NCBI GenBank assembly: GCA_026645575.1
Contig: JAPKMW010000006.1
Location: 135,939 to 199,938 of the forward strand
Origin: Caldilineaceae bacterium
GTDB taxonomy: Bacteria > Chloroflexota > Anaerolineae > Caldilineales > Caldilineaceae
Reading direction: 5' to 3'
DNA length: 64,000 nucleotides
The position numbers and the translations under genes were made by a program. Under the pieces are notes generated by a model that did not search any database, was not told where the DNA came from, and saw only the letters and a program-made list of their open reading frames with translations. Position 1 is the stretch's first letter. Every line of letters starts with the position of its first letter. Of this stretch, positions 61,501 to 64,000 are shown one piece after another.

Positions 61501-62858
61501 TCCTCATAGCCAGGTAGATAGCCGCCGGTCGCGTCGCCGGTTGACAGAATACTCTCCCAGTTGTCAAGCACCAGCAGACAGCGCGTGCGACGGAGATGGG
61601 TAAAGAGCAGGTCAAGCTGTTCATCGACCGTGTCGGGCCATGCGGTCAACTGGTGATCGGCGAGCGCCTGGAGCCAGATGCGCAAGATGGCGGTGAGGGG
61701 CGGCGCATTGCGCAGTGAACGCCAGATGAGCCGGCTAAAGGGTGGGGGGGTGGTCGCTTCAGCCGCAGTGGCCGCCTGCACGATCTGTTGCACCCAATGG
61801 GCGGCCAGGGTCGTCTTGCCAACGCCGCCGACACCCAGGAGCATAACCAGCGGACGGCGTTCGGCGATCAACCATTGGGTTAACTGGCGCAGTTCCGCTT
61901 CCCGCCCATAAAAGGCGGTCGTCTGGGGGAATTCGTCCCAATCCACTTGGAAAGCGCGATCAGCGCTTGTGGGCGTGGCATTGGGTGTTGCGTGCGAGGC
62001 GGGCAACAACTGATCACGCCCAGCGCTTGGCGGCGGCGTGCGTTGCGCCACAATGAGTTCACCAGGCTTGCCCATGCTACGCTGGAGAATGGCTTGCACG
62101 GCGGCGGCATAGGCGTCGGTCTTAAGCTGTTCATAGAAGGCCGTCAGCAGTGGCAGCGGTTGGGCGCCAAACTCCGTGGCCAGCAGGGTGCGACATTGTT
62201 CATATTGGGCCAACGCCGCTGCCCGTTGGCCGGTCTGCGCCAATAGCACCATCTGTTGAAAGTGGGCTGCTTCCGACCAGGGTTCAAGGGTTAACAGTTG
62301 TTGGGTGGCGGCTAAACCGGCGCTGTGGTCGCCCTGCGCAATGTAGCAATCGGCCAGGGCGCTCAGACCGCGCAGCGCCAGGAGGCGAAGCTGTTCGCGC
62401 TGGGCCAGCACCCACTCCTCAAAGGCGGGCGCGGCGCGGACATAAAAACCCGCTAAGAACTCCCCCTGATAGAGCGTCAAGGCTCGCGCCAGTTGTGGAA
62501 CATCGAGCGCTGCCAATGGCGCCGCCTGGGCCAAGGGGGTGAGGGTTGTAGTAAAGTGTTCCACGTCCAGCCAATAGGCAGCCTGCCGATCAAAGGCGAC
62601 GATCTGCCGGTCAATGCGAAGATGGTCGCCAATCAGGGCGCGCAACCGGGGCAAGACGCGGCGCAAATTGTTCCTGGCATCGGCCTCACCCACCTCCGGC
62701 CAGAAGATCCCCGCCAACGCCGTGCGCGTATAGGGGCGTTGGTTGACGGCCAGATAGAAGAGTAAGGCTTCCGCTTTGCGCATCCCGATGTCATTTAAAG
62801 GGACACCAGACAGACTAATCTGTGGCGTACCCAACAGCTTTAATTCAAGTCGGCTCAT
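58572..62858 (-). CDS. SARP (wHTH-BTAD)-NB-ARC/NACHT-like STAND ATPase with 14 WD40 repeats
   Basis: Protein of 1428 residues on the opposite strand to its neighbours. Winged helix (L-E-L-K-L-L-G-T-P, M-R-K-A-E-A-L-L-F-Y) and BTAD to about 250, then a linker without D-K-V-T-S units. P-loop G-V-G-G-V-G-K-T-T at 342-350, Walker B C-L-L-V-L-D-N-W-E, sensor L-T-S-R-E and G-N-P-L-A. Near 755-785 there is a short pentapeptide-like stretch (L-T-I-R-Q-A-D-L-R-N-R-R). From about 790 I count 14 WD40 repeats by their A-F-S-P-D-G-type strands, enough for two seven-bladed propellers. It shares the DNA-binding plan with the TPR members but has a different sensor. Confidence 0.9.
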   Translation of the reverse strand: MSRLELKLLGTPQISLSGVPLNDIGMRKAEALLFYLAVNQRPYTRTALAGIFWPEVGEADARNNLRRVLPRLRALIGDHLRIDRQIVAFDRQAAYWLDVEHFTTTLTPLAQAAPLAALDVPQLARALTLYQGEFLAGFYVRAAPAFEEWVLAQREQLRLLALRGLSALADCYIAQGDHSAGLAATQQLLTLEPWSEAAHFQQMVLLAQTGQRAAALAQYEQCRTLLATEFGAQPLPLLTAFYEQLKTDAYAAAVQAILQRSMGKPGELIVAQRTPPPSAGRDQLLPASHATPNATPTSADRAFQVDWDEFPQTTAFYGREAELRQLTQWLIAERRPLVMLLGVGGVGKTTLAAHWVQQIVQAATAAEATTPPPFSRLIWRSLRNAPPLTAILRIWLQALADHQLTAWPDTVDEQLDLLFTHLRRTRCLLVLDNWESILSTGDATGGYLPGYEDYGLLLQRFSAQPQPGSLLLTSRETNLAMARLVRDTPAVRTLALPGVPVADGMAILQAAGLKCYEAALAALVQRYSGNPLALKLVAETVLTYYQGDSAAFLQTESAIFDDIRQVLDQQTERVSPLEWAILRWLAIERTPVTSARLQQNFVQPPAHSALLSALRALHRRSLVEQTLVYQPGSAAATIHFGLQNVVLDYLTDRLRETLYKELTHGTLHDFLHFALVQAQTLDYVRAAQVQLILQPLAQTLAASYGKTGIMRKLAQVLQTLRAVAPEPTGYGAANLLHLAFHLGIPVTGWDFSHLTIRQADLRNRRLPAVNFAQADFVQTAWLEKFQAILAVAVCPRGELIAAGGASGDLYLWRLRDGQRLALGPGHGRWLWTVAFSPDGAAVASGTAGGIILLWSITDLTGASPWAVTLSGHTDAIFGLAFHPMQPELASASADQTIRLWDLTRKALHRTLLGHTAAVYAVAYHPAGAFLVSAGRDQTIRLWALATGECRQIVAHHQALITQICFSSDGAWLVSSSVDGVICVWQVQGEAQTDTLQLQFHHQIGPEPTEIVALALSRDGETIAANGPDATIRLWQRATGTLLRTLVGHSATVQALAFSPDGQRLVSGAWDQSIRYWQLPSGDGLRTWQGYTNEVTALALSPDGRTLISATTDATLARWQLPTGQLTAIQEHSVGSALALAFHPNGQTLAAGGEQALYLWTLAADQLTLRQSLRGHTAAISAVAFHPAGALLVSGSRDGALHLWDYATGGLRQVLTAHRRMVETVAFSPDGRWLVSGDDGGQLFGWQPTAEAEGAWAPTLLGEIPGGISTLAFSPDGALLAGAGPDHTIFLWRMADAALLATIPMPVYSTVYTLAFNPKRTGDRLALISGSGNGALACWAIDPQTGAAQLRYLRQEHHRSVRALCITPDGETIISGSADETIKFWQLDSGVSLATLALAQPYQEMNITGATGLTPAQQTALQALGAYNK

Positions 62859-62878
62859 GCCCGATGGCTTTCCGGTTG

Positions 62879-63018
62879 CTTGTAGCGTTTTTGTAGCGTT
62901 TTTTTGCTAAACTGAGGGAAAAGCGTCGCGTGGTCGCGTGGTCGCACAGTCGCGTAGTCTAGACCACGCGACCAAACGACCAAACGACTAAACGACTGTA
63001 CGACTGTGCGACTATACG
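62879..63018. repeat. Octamer-based repeat tract in the divergent gap
   Basis: A 12-nt direct repeat TTGTAGCGTTTT occurs twice (62879-62903). From 62924 octamers of the type TGGTCGCG, CAGTCGCG follow, and from 62961 to 63018 their inverse type CGACCAAA, CGACTAAA, CGACTGTA, CGACTGTG. The two halves meet at AGTCT-AGACC and can pair in several registers. It lies in the 310-bp gap between the WD40 gene (minus) and the last gene (plus), which otherwise shows nothing clear. Confidence 0.75.
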
Positions 63019-63168
63019 CCTGCTTTTCATCGCACTTCCCCTGTCGGCAATAGTAACAGATGGCGTTCCGAAAAACAATTAAGCGTTATGTCGAACCGAT
63101 GCGGCCTGTCTTGATCCAGTCGCTTGATTTCGCGGCGCACCAGTGGTTATGGGAAAGGTGGAATGATG

Positions 63169-64000
63169 ATGGACGGAACAGTCCGCCTGCGTTTGCAATG
63201 TTTTGGTACACCTCAGATCGCGCTTGGTGCGGCGCCGGTGACGGGCCTGAGCAATAAAGCGCTGGCGCTTTTCGCCTATCTTGCCGTCACCGGGCGCCCC
63301 CAGCACCGCGATCAATTGGGGGATCTGCTTTGGAGCGAATGCAATAATCAACAAGCGCGCAACAATCTACGCTACCTATTGCCCGAATTGCGCAAAGCGT
63401 TGGGTGATTATCTGGTGATCACGCCGCAGACCATTGCCTTTGATCGCAGCCGGCCCTATCACTTGGACAGTGAATATTTTTATCAGGCCATGATGGGCGT
63501 GCCGGAGAGTGTGCCGACCCGTGTGTTACAGGCGACGCTTGATTGCTATCAAGCCGAATTTCTAGCCGGGTTTCGCGTGCGCAATGCGCCGGTTTTTGAG
63601 CAGTGGTTGACAACCCAACAAGAGACGTACCATCGGTTAGCGGTGCAAGGGTTCCAACAACTGATGGAACGGTATGATCAGCAGGGTGACTACCGGGCCG
63701 GCCTGGTTGCCGGGCAACGGCTGCTGACGCTGGAACCCTGGCATGAAGCTGGTCATCGTCGCCAGATGACCTTGTTGGCGCGCGACGGCCAGCGGGGCGC
63801 CGCCTTGAACCAGTATCAACAATTAGTGCAAATTCTGGCGGATGAGTTGGCCGTCGAACCGGAGCCGGTCACGACTGCGCTCTATGAAGCGATCCGCCGT
63901 GGGGATTATGACAAGGTGACAGGTGACAAGGTGACAGGTGACAAGGTGACAGGTGACAAGGTGACAGGTGACAAGGTGACAGGTGACAAGGTGACAGGTG
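63169..64000 (+). CDS. SARP (wHTH-BTAD) protein, probable STAND member 7 (partial, runs off window end)
   Basis: The frame encodes about 277 residues and continues beyond the window. Winged helix with L-Q-C-F-G-T-P and N-K-A-L-A-L-F-A-Y-L-A-V-T, then L-L-W-S-E-C-N-N-Q-Q-A-R, and BTAD to about 240 (L-E-P-W-H-E-A-G-H). D-K-V-T-G repeats begin at about residue 248. Everything visible is collinear with members 1-6, so NB-ARC and TPR parts are expected downstream but cannot be seen. ATGs at 63163 and 63166 are also in frame; 63169 is preferred because AAAGGTGG then lies at normal spacing. Confidence 0.85.
   Translation, partial: MDGTVRLRLQCFGTPQIALGAAPVTGLSNKALALFAYLAVTGRPQHRDQLGDLLWSECNNQQARNNLRYLLPELRKALGDYLVITPQTIAFDRSRPYHLDSEYFYQAMMGVPESVPTRVLQATLDCYQAEFLAGFRVRNAPVFEQWLTTQQETYHRLAVQGFQQLMERYDQQGDYRAGLVAGQRLLTLEPWHEAGHRRQMTLLARDGQRGAALNQYQQLVQILADELAVEPEPVTTALYEAIRRGDYDKVTGDKVTGDKVTGDKVTGDKVTGDKVTG
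63910..64000 (+). repeat. In-frame 15-nt tandem repeats in member 7 (at least six units, cut by window end)
   Basis: Six identical GACAAGGTGACAGGT units fill 63910-63999 and the tract runs past the end. Each encodes D-K-V-T-G. The unit can be read as an octamer GTGACAAG plus a heptamer GTGACAG. It has the highest uninterrupted identity of the linker arrays seen here. Confidence 0.95.

Noticed and set aside
63910..64000. Tandem repeats read as a CRISPR array
   Set aside because: The units are 15 nt, contiguous with no spacers, in frame and within a coding region; no cas genes are present.

Overview
The window reads as about 64 kb of a GC-rich (roughly 55-60% by eye) bacterial chromosome, probably from a Chloroflexota member (Caldilineae/Anaerolineae type). 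That placement is an inference. It rests on AfsR/SARP-like STAND ATPases in tandem, AAA ATPase-PD-(D/E)XK fusions, oligopeptide-type ABC importers beside sugar-type oxidoreductases, and gene gaps filled with short-period palindromic repeats. I saw no rRNA, tRNA, CRISPR array or complete insertion sequence.

Layout. 1-2624 (minus strand): family-5 ABC importer, a binding lipoprotein and a DppB-type permease cut by the window edge. 3002-3984 (minus): msrB-msrA methionine sulfoxide repair. 4085-8326: a sulfide module, with a LysR regulator divergent from a rhodanese, TauE/SafE exporter, DUF1641 protein and type II sulfide:quinone oxidoreductase. 8355-9923 and 17400-19016: two paralogous AAA ATPases with C-terminal PD-(D/E)XK-like domains. 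They flank a catabolic island at 10174-17319 (Gfo/Idh/MocA oxidoreductase, BrnT/BrnA-like toxin-antitoxin, orphan phosphohistidine swivel domain, PhyH dioxygenase, DUF6807 protein, large PL26/YetA-like protein). 19241-27026: second ABC importer (permeases plus lipoprotein), followed by an amidohydrolase, a Gfo/Idh/MocA oxidoreductase and an aldo/keto reductase. 27272-31186: truncated AAA-ATPase-like fragment, three-gene ABC-2 exporter, NAD-dependent epimerase. 31319-36903: orphan type III-like DNA methyltransferase, MFS transporter, YafQ/RelE-like toxin with a decayed partner, D-2-hydroxyacid dehydrogenase, quinone oxidoreductase.

37070-64000 is the striking part. Eight large genes encode SARP-type regulators (winged helix plus BTAD) fused to a STAND/NB-ARC ATPase. 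Six are complete with TPR sensors, one on the minus strand carries 14 WD40 repeats, and one is cut by the window end. Three are chained by ATGA overlaps (41103-51072). Several carry in-frame tandem repeats of a 15-nt unit (D-K-V-T-S or a variant) exactly at the BTAD/NB-ARC junction, and three carry a palindromic DNA element inserted in frame just after the P-loop. One (47902) has lost the second half of its BTAD.

The gaps hold several families of palindromic or 7-15 nt periodic repeats, some of which appear to have entered coding sequence. The best candidate for something undescribed is this array of sensor-swapped, repeat-tuned STAND regulators. Whether they control transcription of unlinked genes, respond to phage, or do something else cannot be decided from the sequence.
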